Assembly (NCBI GenBank): GCA_964351365.1
Contig: CAYGNP010000022.1
Coordinates: 1 to 38,998, forward strand
Source: UBA1672 sp964351365
Lineage (GTDB): Bacteria > Pseudomonadota > Alphaproteobacteria > Micavibrionales > Micavibrionaceae
Direction of reading: 5' to 3'
DNA length: 38,998 nt
Position numbers and translations under genes: made by a program. Positions within the stretch are counted from its first letter, which is position 1, and each line of letters starts with the position of its first letter. Under the pieces are notes generated by a model. It did not search any database. It was given only the letters and a program-made list of their open reading frames with translations, and was not told the DNA's origin. Of the stretch, positions 1 through 7,796 are shown in pieces.

Positions 1-550
1 ATCATCATTTCTGACATCAGCAAGGATAATATCATCAACATCACGCGTCTCTAAAAACCCTATATGCCCAAGCTCACGCGTAGCAACTTGCGCAAAGCTA
101 ACACTTTCATAATCACCCAGTTTAAGAGATTCAACAATTGCCGTGCCAATATTATTGGCTGTAATTCTATAATCCTCTGGGGAGCCATGAATGCCGCCGA
201 ATACAAACGCATCCAAAGCCGCATAAGCTGTTGAGAGATCACCATCATCATTTCTGACATCAGCAAGGATAATATCATCAACATCACGCGTCTCTAAAAA
301 CCCTATATGCCCAAGCTCACGCGTAGCAACTTGCGCAAAGCTAACACTTTCATAATCACCCAGTTTAAGAGATTCAACAATTGCCGTGCCAATATTATTG
401 GCTGTAATTGTATAATCCTCTGGGGAGCCCTGAGTGCGGCCGAATACGAACGCATCCAAAGCTACAAAAGCCGTTGAAAAATCGTTATCACCATCTCTGA
501 TATCAGAAAGTATAATGTTATCAACATCGCGGGTTTTGATAATCGTCATA
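1..550 (-). CDS. Tandem-repeat protein, N-terminal part, runs off the left edge
   Basis: I do not recognise this gene. The reading frame opens with ATG at 548-550, with AAAGGA seven bases upstream, and stays open to the window edge (183 codons), so the stop lies outside. After a short divergent start (MTIIKTRDVDNIILSDIRDG) the protein consists of an 81-residue unit. The unit contains an acidic stretch like DVDDIILADVRNDDGD, then LDAFVFGG, GSPEDY, ITANNIGTAIVESLKLGDYESV and VATRELGHIGF. There is no signal peptide or membrane segment in the visible part. RELGH resembles the HExxH zinc-protease motif, but the first His is Arg, so I claim no enzyme activity. The Asp-rich stretches could bind calcium; that is a guess. 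It has its own promoter and is not coupled to the dnaN genes. Total length and C-terminus are unknown. Confidence 0.75.
1..550 (-). repeat. 243-bp tandem direct repeat inside the left-edge gene
   Basis: The period is exactly 243 bp: copy A 1-243, copy B 244-486, and the start of a more divergent copy from 487 to the gene start. Positions 1-166 and 244-409 are identical base for base; the first difference is 167 versus 410. The remaining differences cluster in the last ~76 bp of the unit (the LDAF/GSPEDY part of the protein). Because the period is a multiple of three, the reading frame is kept. Such identity suggests recent duplication or gene conversion. Confidence 0.95.
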
Positions 551-600
551 AGTAAATCCTTTATTGTATGTGTTTCAGTATCTTAACGCTTATAGACATT

Positions 601-630
601 AGCATAAAACAACAACAGAACGCGTGTCAA
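601..630 (-). promoter_or_regulatory. Sigma70-type promoter of the repeat-protein gene
   Basis: On the minus strand a perfect -35 TTGACA (625-630) is followed by an 18-base spacer and TATGCT (601-606). Transcription would start near 594, giving a leader of about 44 bases before the ATG at 550. This supports a separately expressed gene. Confidence 0.6.
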
Positions 631-680
631 AAGAAATTATGACAAAATTTTAGGATTTAAAAATATTCAAAAAAAGCATA

Positions 681-1226
681 CTACTTAGTAATAAACTGCG
701 CAGGCGGGATATACGGCCCCGTAATGCGCGAAGGCGAGCGCCAGTTCTTCTCAAACTTTATCTTCCGAGCATAAATTCTGGCCTCCAGACCATCCCCCAT
801 TCGCCGCACAATAGAGACCGTAACATAGTCAGTCTTCTTTCCGCGCCTTAAAGAAACCTCGGGCTGAAACCCAATCCCCACAGTCACGCTATGCACACCT
901 GTTTGAAGCGTATTTTGATCATTAATAAAATCAGAACTTGGCGGTGTTGCCGTAATTTTATAATCAGAGGAATCATCAGGGGGAACAAAATACTTAAATT
1001 TGATTACAACTTGGTCAGCCTGCTCAAGCAAAAGCTCACCTTCGATCAAATACGGAACGCTCGCCTGCAACCGCTCCTCCTGATCATCAAAAACAACGTT
1101 CTTACGATCAACAAACTCAAGCGCAGGCTTTGAATTCATATGCTTCATCGCCGACTGCCGCACGCCCAAAATAAAAAAAGTCAGGACACAAAGTGCAATG
1201 AAGAAGGATAAAAGAAACTTCTCCAA
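681..1226 (-). CDS. Small membrane-anchored or secreted protein of unknown function
   Basis: 181 residues; not recognised. The N-terminus MEKFLLSFFIALCVLTFFIL is one hydrophobic segment preceded by a single Lys, so it is either a signal anchor or an uncleaved signal peptide; the rest is soluble and would lie in the periplasm. The body is rich in beta-type sequence with several charged stretches and no cysteine motif. The start lies 8 bases downstream of the dnaN stop codon, so it is probably the second gene of a dnaN operon. That does not imply a role in replication. No homologous family is evident by eye. Confidence 0.7.
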   Translation of the reverse strand: MEKFLLSFFIALCVLTFFILGVRQSAMKHMNSKPALEFVDRKNVVFDDQEERLQASVPYLIEGELLLEQADQVVIKFKYFVPPDDSSDYKITATPPSSDFINDQNTLQTGVHSVTVGIGFQPEVSLRRGKKTDYVTVSIVRRMGDGLEARIYARKIKFEKNWRSPSRITGPYIPPAQFITK

Positions 1227-1234
1227 AGCCCCCC

Positions 1235-2350
1235 CTACACCCGAAGCGGCATCAAAACATAAAGCGCGCTCGCATCGCTATTATCCTGAATAATTGTCGG
1301 CGATCCAGAATCCGCCAGAGTCATCCGGCACCCCTCACCCTCAATCTGTGATGTGATGTCCAGCAGATATTTGGCATTAAACCCGATCTCAATATTGGAA
1401 TCACCATTGACTTCCATCTCCTCTGTCGCACTGCCAGACTCAGGCGAGCTCGCTGAGAGAATCATCTGCTTACCATTGAGCGTAATTTTCAGAGCGCGTG
1501 ACTTGCCATCAGAGATCGTCGAAACGCGGTCAATGGCCCGCGTAAAGATTCTCGGATCAACCTCGACAATCTTGTCATTGCCCTGCGGTATAACGCGCTG
1601 ATAATCAGGAAACGTTCCATCAATAAGCTTGGATGTGAGAACAATATGATCAAACGCAAACCGTATCTTATTCTCGGACAATGCGATCTCAATCACATCC
1701 GCCGCATCCTCAATCAGTTTGCGCACCTCACCCACGGCTTTGCGCGGAATAATAACCCCCGGCATACCGCTCGCGCCCTCAGGCAAAGGCATCTCAAACC
1801 GCGCAAGACGATGCCCGTCAGTCGACACCGCGCGCAAAACTTTAACCCCATCATGATCCGCTTCATGCACATAAATCCCGTTCAGGTAATAACGGGTTTC
1901 CTCTGTGCTCATGGCAAACTTGGTGCGATCAATCAGCGCCCGCAAATCAGAGGCCGGAATTTTAAATCCACTCGGCAAATCCGTATTTGCAATTTCGGGA
2001 AAATCAGAAACCGGCAAACAGCTCAGCTTGAATTGTGACCGCCCCGAGCGAACAACTATTTGCGTCTGATCCCCGTTTAGCTCAATCTCAACCGCAGCAC
2101 CATCTGGCAATTTACGCACAATATCATGAAACGTATGCGCAGGCGCCGTTGTCGCTCCCGCCAAAGTCACTTTCGCTTCCACGGATTCATTAATCTCCAG
2201 ATCCATATCTGTCGAAGATAGCGACAAAACGCCATCTTCCGCCCGCATCAAAACATTAGAGAGAATTGGAATAGTATTTCTGCGCTCAACAACGCTTTGC
2301 ACATGATTTAAAGATCTTAAAAGATCAGCGCGGTCAATACTCAGCTTCAT
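1235..2350 (-). CDS. dnaN: DNA polymerase III beta subunit (sliding clamp)
   Basis: 371 residues, the normal length for bacterial DnaN, beginning MKLSIDRADLLRSLNHVQSV with the typical VVERRNTIPILSNVLM region. Internal landmarks of the family are present: the KLSCLPVSDFPEI segment at the end of domain 1, RYYLNGIYVH in domain 2, DGTFPDYQRVIP in domain 3, and the C-terminal ending YVLMPLRV, which forms part of the peptide-binding pocket. The protein forms a ring dimer around DNA and tethers polymerase III and repair factors. In many bacteria dnaN lies beside dnaA; here dnaA is about 6 kb away with the biotin operon and two small secreted genes between them. A small anchored protein follows 8 bases downstream. 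Confidence 0.98.
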   Translation of the reverse strand: MKLSIDRADLLRSLNHVQSVVERRNTIPILSNVLMRAEDGVLSLSSTDMDLEINESVEAKVTLAGATTAPAHTFHDIVRKLPDGAAVEIELNGDQTQIVVRSGRSQFKLSCLPVSDFPEIANTDLPSGFKIPASDLRALIDRTKFAMSTEETRYYLNGIYVHEADHDGVKVLRAVSTDGHRLARFEMPLPEGASGMPGVIIPRKAVGEVRKLIEDAADVIEIALSENKIRFAFDHIVLTSKLIDGTFPDYQRVIPQGNDKIVEVDPRIFTRAIDRVSTISDGKSRALKITLNGKQMILSASSPESGSATEEMEVNGDSNIEIGFNAKYLLDITSQIEGEGCRMTLADSGSPTIIQDNSDASALYVLMPLRV

Positions 2351-2472
2351 AGCGAATCCATCCGTAATTTTTTCACAGTTTGATTAAGATATAAAACCCT
2401 AACACAGCCCATCATACGGGGAAAGAGAGAAAATGAAGCAAGCCGCCATCTATCAAAAGATATTACAACCCC

Positions 2473-3120
2473 TTAAGCCGCTTCTCCCTGAACACCTTGC
2501 GCCCCCTCCAGCGCACCCCACAACCTCACAAACAAATCTGTTTCCTGCGCGCTGAGCTTTTTGAGCAAATCATAATCCTCCCCGCACGCCGCAAACATCT
2601 CCGCCAGATGCTTATCCTCTTCTGCCAGCAAACTCTTAAGCGACATATGCTCATCTGATGCCTCCAGCGCCTTTTGGTAAATTTCATAAAGCCAGCACGC
2701 TCTGAGCTCGATAATCAGCGACACCCAGCCATACGCCTTATCTTCACCAACCGCCTTGGTAATGCCCGCATCCAGCCGGCCAAAATACATCGCCGCTGGA
2801 ATCCGGCAAAGCGTATTGTCATCATCCCACCCCTCCAGAGCCTGCCCCGCAATACGCTCAGCGTTACGTTTGAAGAAATAGGCGTGACGCGCCTCCTCTG
2901 CCAGATGCGACAAAGTATCCTGACTCATGACCTGATCCATCTGCGACAACATAATCTTGCGGCTACCAAGATGCTCCAGCATCGCAAGCATATTCAAAAA
3001 CAACGCATGACGCGGCTTATCTATAATGATCTGCTCTAAAAAAGAACGAACACGGCCCTCATACGGCGCGTTTTTGTCTTTCATCCCTGATGCTGTCCAG
3101 GGCGATATGGATGCTGTCAT
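2473..3120 (-). CDS. Ferritin-like (putative diiron) protein, last gene of the biotin operon
   Basis: 215 residues, predicted mainly alpha-helical. It carries two ExxH motifs, E76-A-R-H79 and E168-D-K-H171, each in a helix, plus further helical acidic residues E49 and E138 (or E146). This is the ligand pattern of ferritin-like carboxylate-bridged diiron proteins (helix 1 E, helix 2 ExxH, helix 3 E, helix 4 ExxH). No membrane segment or signal peptide is seen. The chosen start at 3120 lies inside bioA and overlaps it by 62 bases; an internal ATG at 3084 (residue 13) still overlaps by 26. Either way translation is probably coupled to bioA. The window shows no bioC, bioH, bioI or bioZ, so a role in supplying or oxidising the pimelate precursor is conceivable, but this is inference. 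A tRNA hydroxylase-like (MiaE-type), iron-storage or unrelated oxidase role is also possible. Confidence 0.75.
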   Translation of the reverse strand: MTASISPWTASGMKDKNAPYEGRVRSFLEQIIIDKPRHALFLNMLAMLEHLGSRKIMLSQMDQVMSQDTLSHLAEEARHAYFFKRNAERIAGQALEGWDDDNTLCRIPAAMYFGRLDAGITKAVGEDKAYGWVSLIIELRACWLYEIYQKALEASDEHMSLKSLLAEEDKHLAEMFAACGEDYDLLKKLSAQETDLFVRLWGALEGAQGVQGEAA

Positions 3121-4372
3121 AAATCTGGCCCAAATCTTTTTCTGTTACACAATATGGGGGTAAGATATACACCGTATTACCCAAAGGGCGCAAGAGTACG
3201 TTTTGCTCTAAAAACAGATCATAAAGCCGGGGCTGAATTGCCGCCAGATATCCACGAGCACCCTCGTCAATAATGTCCATCGCAAGAATACTCCCTTTTT
3301 GCCGCACATTCTCTATATCAGAGCGTTTCGAAAAGGATTTTGCTGCCATGCTGTGGCAACTGGAAATCTGGGAAATTTGCGCCATAACACCACCCTCTTC
3401 CCACACCTGTAGCGACGCATTCGCCGCCGCGCAAGCCATTGGATTGCCCGTAAAAGAAGAGGAATGAAAAAACATTCTGGCCTTGTCCTTATGGTAAAAA
3501 GCGTCGTAAATTTTACCATGACACATAGTCGCGCCTAGCGGCAAAAAGCCGCCGGTAAGGCCTTTTGACAAACACATAATATCCGGCATAAATCCTGCCT
3601 GCTGGCACGCAAATAGGCCACCACTTCGGCCAAAACCGGTCATCACCTCATCCGCAATAGTAAGCACATTATGGGATTTGCACATATCAACCATTGCACA
3701 CAAAGTCTCAGCCGAATACATCAACATACCCCCCGCACCCAAAATCAACGGCTCAAAGATGAAGGCAGCAACATTATCAATATTATTTTTAAGCACAGCC
3801 TCAAGCCGCTCCAGCGCAGCGCCCTCTTGCCCTGCAACAGGCACAGGAATATGCTCAACCTCAAAAAGGAAGGGCTCATAAATCTTATTATACACGCTGC
3901 GCCCACCCGCTGACATTGCCCCAAAAGTATCCCCGTGATACCCGGCATCAAACGCTATAACCTTACGCCTGGGCTGCCCGCTATGCGCCCAATAACCCAC
4001 AGCCATCTTGAGCGCCACCTCCACCGCCGTAGAGCCACTGTCAGAGAAAAACACATGATCAAACGCCTTACCGGTAATCTCAACCAAACGCGCCGCAAGT
4101 CTCTCCGCTGGCTCATGTGTAAACCCCGCAAATATAACCTGATCCAGCGCTTCCGCTTGCGCCTGCACGGCCGCCTTAATACGTGGATGCCCATGCCCAT
4201 GCGTAATTACCCACCAACTTGAAATCGCATCAATAATGCGGCGCTCACCAGCTGGAATTCCTTGATTTTCAGCGCGCGCAAACAAATACGCCCCCGCCGC
4301 GCGATCAACATGAATAGGCTCCGGCGCAATTGCGTGCTGCGTAAAAGGATGCCATATGACGGACTTACTCAT
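3059..4372 (-). CDS. bioA: Adenosylmethionine-8-amino-7-oxononanoate aminotransferase
   Basis: 437 residues, class III PLP aminotransferase that converts 7-keto-8-aminopelargonate to 7,8-diaminopelargonate using S-adenosylmethionine as amino donor. The N-terminus VIWHPFTQH is characteristic of BioA. The substrate-binding SSWWVITHGH (residues 51-60), SDSGSTAVEVALKMA (110-124), the cofactor Asp in DEVMTGFGRSG (D241), and the Schiff-base lysine K270 in LSKGLTGGFLPLG are all visible. It is the fourth gene of the biotin operon; the bioD stop codon directly abuts its ATG (4373/4372), and the ferritin-like gene starts within its 3' end. The order B-F-D-A follows the operon's transcription direction. 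Confidence 0.97.
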   Translation of the reverse strand: MSKSVIWHPFTQHAIAPEPIHVDRAAGAYLFARAENQGIPAGERRIIDAISSWWVITHGHGHPRIKAAVQAQAEALDQVIFAGFTHEPAERLAARLVEITGKAFDHVFFSDSGSTAVEVALKMAVGYWAHSGQPRRKVIAFDAGYHGDTFGAMSAGGRSVYNKIYEPFLFEVEHIPVPVAGQEGAALERLEAVLKNNIDNVAAFIFEPLILGAGGMLMYSAETLCAMVDMCKSHNVLTIADEVMTGFGRSGGLFACQQAGFMPDIMCLSKGLTGGFLPLGATMCHGKIYDAFYHKDKARMFFHSSSFTGNPMACAAANASLQVWEEGGVMAQISQISSCHSMAAKSFSKRSDIENVRQKGSILAMDIIDEGARGYLAAIQPRLYDLFLEQNVLLRPLGNTVYILPPYCVTEKDLGQIYDSIHIALDSIRDERQKRAV

Positions 4373-5032
4373 TTATAAAAAATCCTGAATATTAAAATGT
4401 TCGTTAAAGCTATCACGTAAAGTCTCTGCACTTAAAGTCTCTATATGTGGCAAACATCCCAACACACGAACCCCGGACATGTCGCCTATCGTGTTTATGT
4501 TATCTCTGTTCATCTCTCCCACAAAAGCAATGCCAGCAAGTGGTATTCTGCGGCTATTGAGCGCCTCTATAGATAATAAAGTATGATTTATAGTCCCCAG
4601 ACCTGTGCGCGCACAAAGAATAACAGGCAGACCCCAATCCTTATATAAATCAAGTTGCAAAACCGCTCTGGTTATAGGAACCATCAAGCCGCCCGCCCCC
4701 TCGATCACTACATATCCGTCACAATTGGCTAAATGGGATATATCCCGCAATTGCCTTATGTCAATGTTTATACCATCAATTTCCGATGCGCGGTGAGGCG
4801 AGAGAGGCTGTGTAAAAACATACCCCTCTTCTAAAAACCGGTCTGCCCTCATATTCGTTAATCTTTGTACGTGTTTCGTGTCTGTAACTTGATCAACCCC
4901 TGATTGTAATGGCTTCCAGTAGTGCGGCTTTGCCCGCGCACTCTCTAAACCCAGCATAAGCGCCGCCGAGAAAACGGTCTTACCCACATCCGTGTCCGTA
5001 CCACTGATAATAAAGCGCTTATTTTCCATCAT
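4373..5032 (-). CDS. bioD: Dethiobiotin synthetase
   Basis: About 219 residues from the ATG at 5030-5032. It is an ATP-dependent carboxylase that closes the ureido ring of dethiobiotin from diaminopelargonate and CO2. The N-terminus MMENKRFIISGTDTDVGKT contains the family P-loop variant GTDTDVGKT. KPLQSG is the substrate-binding segment, and VIEGAGGLMVP is the second nucleotide-binding motif. A longer reading from a TTG at 5047 is possible, but the tandem ATG codons at 5032 and 5029 match the usual BioD N-terminus better. The stop codon abuts the bioA ATG. The gap to bioF is about 29 bases with this start (14 with the TTG). Confidence 0.95.
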   Translation of the reverse strand: MMENKRFIISGTDTDVGKTVFSAALMLGLESARAKPHYWKPLQSGVDQVTDTKHVQRLTNMRADRFLEEGYVFTQPLSPHRASEIDGINIDIRQLRDISHLANCDGYVVIEGAGGLMVPITRAVLQLDLYKDWGLPVILCARTGLGTINHTLLSIEALNSRRIPLAGIAFVGEMNRDNINTIGDMSGVRVLGCLPHIETLSAETLRDSFNEHFNIQDFL

Positions 5033-5061
5033 TTTCACTACATACAAGACGATTCGTATTA

Positions 5062-6195
5062 CTAACTGTCCTGCACCTCATTTTTTTTCATAATTTCACT
5101 ATAACACTCAAAAAATGTATCAAGCGTCGCGTCTTCAAGTTCTGAACTCAGAGATAAACGAAGCCTAGAGCCATTTTTAGGCACAGTAGGCGGGCGAATA
5201 GCACGAATATCAAATCCTTCATTCTGTAGCGCCCCGGCAACAAAAATTGTCATTTTTTCATCATAAAGCATGATCGGTATAATCTGTGAACCTGCCCCCG
5301 AAAAATACCCTTTTGCACGCGCACAAAGTGAAAACAATCTCTCTCTTCGCACATCACCCTCATCGGAAACAAGAATTTCAAGAGCTTTTTTAACAACTAT
5401 TGATTGTACAGGCATCACGGCCGTCGAATAAATAAATGGGCGGGAGGTATTGATCAAAAATTCAATCACATCTGATGATGCGCACACCAAACCGCCGGCA
5501 ACGCCAATCGCTTTCCCACAAGTATGTAAAATGATCAGGCGCTCATATCCATATTTTTCGACCAGAGAAAAACTCATGCCTCGCCCGCCTTTGCCATAAA
5601 CACCCGTACCATGCGCTTCATCAATAATTATTATGGCATCATAGCGCTCCGCCAAATCATAAATCTCATCCAGCGGAGCAAAATCTCCATCCATCGAATA
5701 AACCGACTCAATCGTAATCCAGATTCGCTTCGCCACGTCTCGATAACGCCGAAGCATCTCCTCAAGTGCATTTAAATCATTATGAAAAAACTTATAGGCC
5801 TTCGCATCTATCGCCCGAATGCCCTCTCTCGTGCTTGCGTGCACCCATGCATCGTACAAAACCACATCAGCGCGCTCAGGCAGAGCTGTCAAAAGGGCAT
5901 AATTGGCCATAAATCCGGATGAAAAATAAAGCGAATTCGGCGCTGAGAAATGCTTTGCGGCATAGTCCTCAAGCTCGAAATGTGCCTGAGTGTGCCCACG
6001 CAGAAGACGCGATCCCGCCGCGCCAATATCAATGCCACCCTCAAGCGCATCAATAGCCGCCCGCCGCAATGCCGGATGCGACGCCATACCCAAATAATCA
6101 TTAGATGTTAAATCAATGCCGCCCGGAAGAGTGAGAGAGCGATAACGCGATTCATCTTTAAGCTGCGACAGTCTCTTTTGATACACAAGACTCAT
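5062..6195 (-). CDS. bioF: 8-amino-7-oxononanoate synthase
   Basis: 377 residues, a PLP-dependent alpha-oxoamine synthase that condenses pimeloyl-ACP (or -CoA) with alanine to give 7-keto-8-aminopelargonate. Landmarks: LTSNDYLGMASHP (29-41), GAAGSRLLRGHTQAHFELE (58-76), the stacking His in DAWVHAS (H119), the cofactor Asp and His in IIDEAHGTGVYGKGGRG (D192, H195) and the Schiff-base lysine in HTCGKAIGVAGG (K228). The Cys before that Gly is commonly Leu or Phe in relatives; this is a minor variant. The ATG at 6195 lies inside bioB, overlapping it by 38 bases, so translation is probably coupled. An AAGGA stands nearly adjacent to the ATG. Confidence 0.96.
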   Translation of the reverse strand: MSLVYQKRLSQLKDESRYRSLTLPGGIDLTSNDYLGMASHPALRRAAIDALEGGIDIGAAGSRLLRGHTQAHFELEDYAAKHFSAPNSLYFSSGFMANYALLTALPERADVVLYDAWVHASTREGIRAIDAKAYKFFHNDLNALEEMLRRYRDVAKRIWITIESVYSMDGDFAPLDEIYDLAERYDAIIIIDEAHGTGVYGKGGRGMSFSLVEKYGYERLIILHTCGKAIGVAGGLVCASSDVIEFLINTSRPFIYSTAVMPVQSIVVKKALEILVSDEGDVRRERLFSLCARAKGYFSGAGSQIIPIMLYDEKMTIFVAGALQNEGFDIRAIRPPTVPKNGSRLRLSLSSELEDATLDTFFECYSEIMKKNEVQDS

Positions 6196-7150
6196 CCTTA
6201 TAAGGCGCGCGCGCTTTAATACCCAAATCCTTCAGCAAGGCATAATCCGCATCTTTCTCCGGATTAGGGGTCGTCAGCAATTTCTCGCCCGTGAAAATTG
6301 CATTCGCCCCGGCCAGAAACGCCATGGCCTGTGCCTCCTTGGAAATCGTCAAACGCCCGGCCGACAACCGCACCATGGCTTTTGGCATCAAGATTCGGGC
6401 CACCGCAATACATCTGATCCATTCAAAAATATCGAGCGGCTCATTATTTTCCATCGGCGTGCCCTCAACCGGAACCAGCATATTAATCGGAACCGATTCG
6501 GGTTGCGGATCAAGCCCGGCCAACGTATGCAGAAGCGAAATCCGGTCATCCTGCGATTCACCAAGCCCCAATATCCCGCCGCAACAGGCCGATATTCCCG
6601 CCTTTGCAACATTCTTGAGCGTCTCCAGCCGCTCATCATACGTGCGCGTAGTAATCACCTTGCCGTAAAATTCGCGGCTCGTATCCAGATTGTGATTATA
6701 CGCCGATAACCCGGCCTCTTTGAGCTTCACAGCCTGCGCCTCAGTCAGCATCCCAAGCGTGCAACATGCCTCAAGCCCCATATCGGAAACGCCCTTGACC
6801 ATCTCGCATACCCGGTCAAACGCCCGCCCATCCATCACCCGCGGCCACGCTGCGCCCATACAAAACCTCGTCGATCCGCTCTCTTTAGCTTTACGCGCTT
6901 GCTCCAGAACATCCGCCGTTTTCATCAAAATCTCTTTATCCAGCGGCGCATTATTATGAACACTCTGCGAACAATATCCGCAATCTTCTGCACATCCACC
7001 CGTCTTGATCGAAAGCAACGTGCACATCTGCATCTCACCGGCATCATGGTGCGCGCGATGCACCCCCGCCGCCTGAAAAACCAGATCCAGCAGCGGCATC
7101 GCATAAAGGCTGCGCACATCTTCAATGCTATAATTATCTCTTTTCATCAT
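6158..7150 (-). CDS. bioB: Biotin synthase
   Basis: 330 residues, a radical-SAM enzyme that inserts sulfur into dethiobiotin. The [4Fe-4S] motif C53-x3-C57-x2-C60 lies in KTGGCAEDCGYCSQS. Further family signatures are FCMGAAWP, CCTLGMLTEAQA, AYNHNLDTSREFY, CCGGILGLGE, NMLVPVEGTP and, near the C-terminus, RLSAGR and GANAIFTGEKLLTT. ATGATG at 7145-7150 gives two equivalent starts. It is the first gene of the operon. In the ~190 bases between it and the divergent gene at 7343 I see no convincing BioR-type (TTATnTATAA) or BirA-type operator. Confidence 0.98.
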   Translation of the reverse strand: MMKRDNYSIEDVRSLYAMPLLDLVFQAAGVHRAHHDAGEMQMCTLLSIKTGGCAEDCGYCSQSVHNNAPLDKEILMKTADVLEQARKAKESGSTRFCMGAAWPRVMDGRAFDRVCEMVKGVSDMGLEACCTLGMLTEAQAVKLKEAGLSAYNHNLDTSREFYGKVITTRTYDERLETLKNVAKAGISACCGGILGLGESQDDRISLLHTLAGLDPQPESVPINMLVPVEGTPMENNEPLDIFEWIRCIAVARILMPKAMVRLSAGRLTISKEAQAMAFLAGANAIFTGEKLLTTPNPEKDADYALLKDLGIKARAPYKDESCVSKETVAA

Positions 7151-7342
7151 AAAAACACTCTTGGGTCTGGCCCCATAAAATTATAAAACTCTGCTTGCAA
7201 TAAAGCATGGTGATAAATGGAAAGCAAGCATAGCGTAAGCCTTCCTGACCCGGCCAACACTCAGATATAAAAACAAAGGGATTTTAGAGCGAAACACGTA
7301 TATCATATCGTATAAATATTTCTGACATCAGGAGAGTCTGTT

Positions 7343-7633
7343 ATGAAAAAATTACTAATCACTGCCCTTCTTACGTCCACCATATCTTTTTCTCTGCCGA
7401 TCATGCCTTCAAATGCACAAAACGCCGAGGAAAGAATTGAAAACCGCCAAGACCGCAGGGAAGATCACCGCGAAAACCGTGACGACCGGCGCGATGACAC
7501 TGCCGACAACATCTCGGATCGAATCGACAATCGCCAGGACCGCAGGGAAGATCGCCGCGAAAACCGCGGTGATCGCCGTGAGGACCGTCGTGAAAACCGT
7601 GACGACCGCCGCGATGATCGCTATAACGGATAA
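7343..7633 (+). CDS. Secreted Arg/Asp/Glu/Asn-rich repeat protein
   Basis: 96 residues. A clear signal peptide (MKKLLITALLTSTISFSLPI, likely cleaved after SNA) is followed by about 70 residues made almost only of R, D, E and N, in a degenerate seven-residue pattern such as NRQDRRE, NRDDRRD, NRGDRRE. The mature protein would be highly charged with nearly balanced charges, and either a very regular charged helix or disordered. AGGAGA stands 9 bases ahead of the ATG. Similar short RD-rich secreted proteins occur in many alphaproteobacteria without known function. The repetitive composition creates long open frames on the opposite strand, which I regard as shadows. A terminator follows. It is divergent from bioB. 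Confidence 0.8.
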   Translation: MKKLLITALLTSTISFSLPIMPSNAQNAEERIENRQDRREDHRENRDDRRDDTADNISDRIDNRQDRREDRRENRGDRREDRRENRDDRRDDRYNG

Positions 7634-7653
7634 AGATAAAAAATAGAGCTCTG

Positions 7654-7692
7654 AAAAAAGCGCAATAACCCCCAAGGCACAGCGCTCTTTTT
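7654..7692 (+). terminator. Rho-independent terminator after the RD-rich gene
   Basis: AGCGC (7659-7663) pairs with GCGCT (7682-7686), extended by an A-tract before and a CTTTTTAT tract after. The loop of 18 bases is long, so strength is uncertain. It sits about 20 bases beyond the stop at 7633. Confidence 0.55.
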
Positions 7693-7796
7693 ATGCCCAT
7701 TGAGAAAGAAAAACATTTTACGAAGGGTAATAAAAAGCGCAAGCGTATAAAAGGCAACACACGACATCATGATCCACACAAAAAAGGAGCACACTC

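Noticed and set aside
60..287. 75-residue open frame on the minus strand starting MMLMILSLLMSE within the repeats
   Set aside because: It is an alternative frame of the same repeat DNA. The frame from 550 has a ribosome-binding site, promoter and balanced composition, and is open to the edge.
1..486. Possible CRISPR array because of direct repeats
   Set aside because: Period is 243 bp, there are no spacers, and the repeat is coding in frame.
2433..2555. Plus-strand 40-residue frame starting MKQAAIYQKI, with a GGGGAAAGAG stretch ahead
   Set aside because: Composition is Pro-rich and antisense-like in its second half over the ferritin-like gene; no family recognised and no terminator.
7151..7342. 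BioR or BirA operator ahead of bioB
   Set aside because: Only AT-rich partial matches such as AATTATAAAA were found; none has the expected symmetry.
7401..7760. Antisense open frames of 119 and 88 residues over the RD-rich gene
   Set aside because: They arise from the repetitive codons of the plus-strand gene, which has the signal peptide, ribosome-binding site and terminator.
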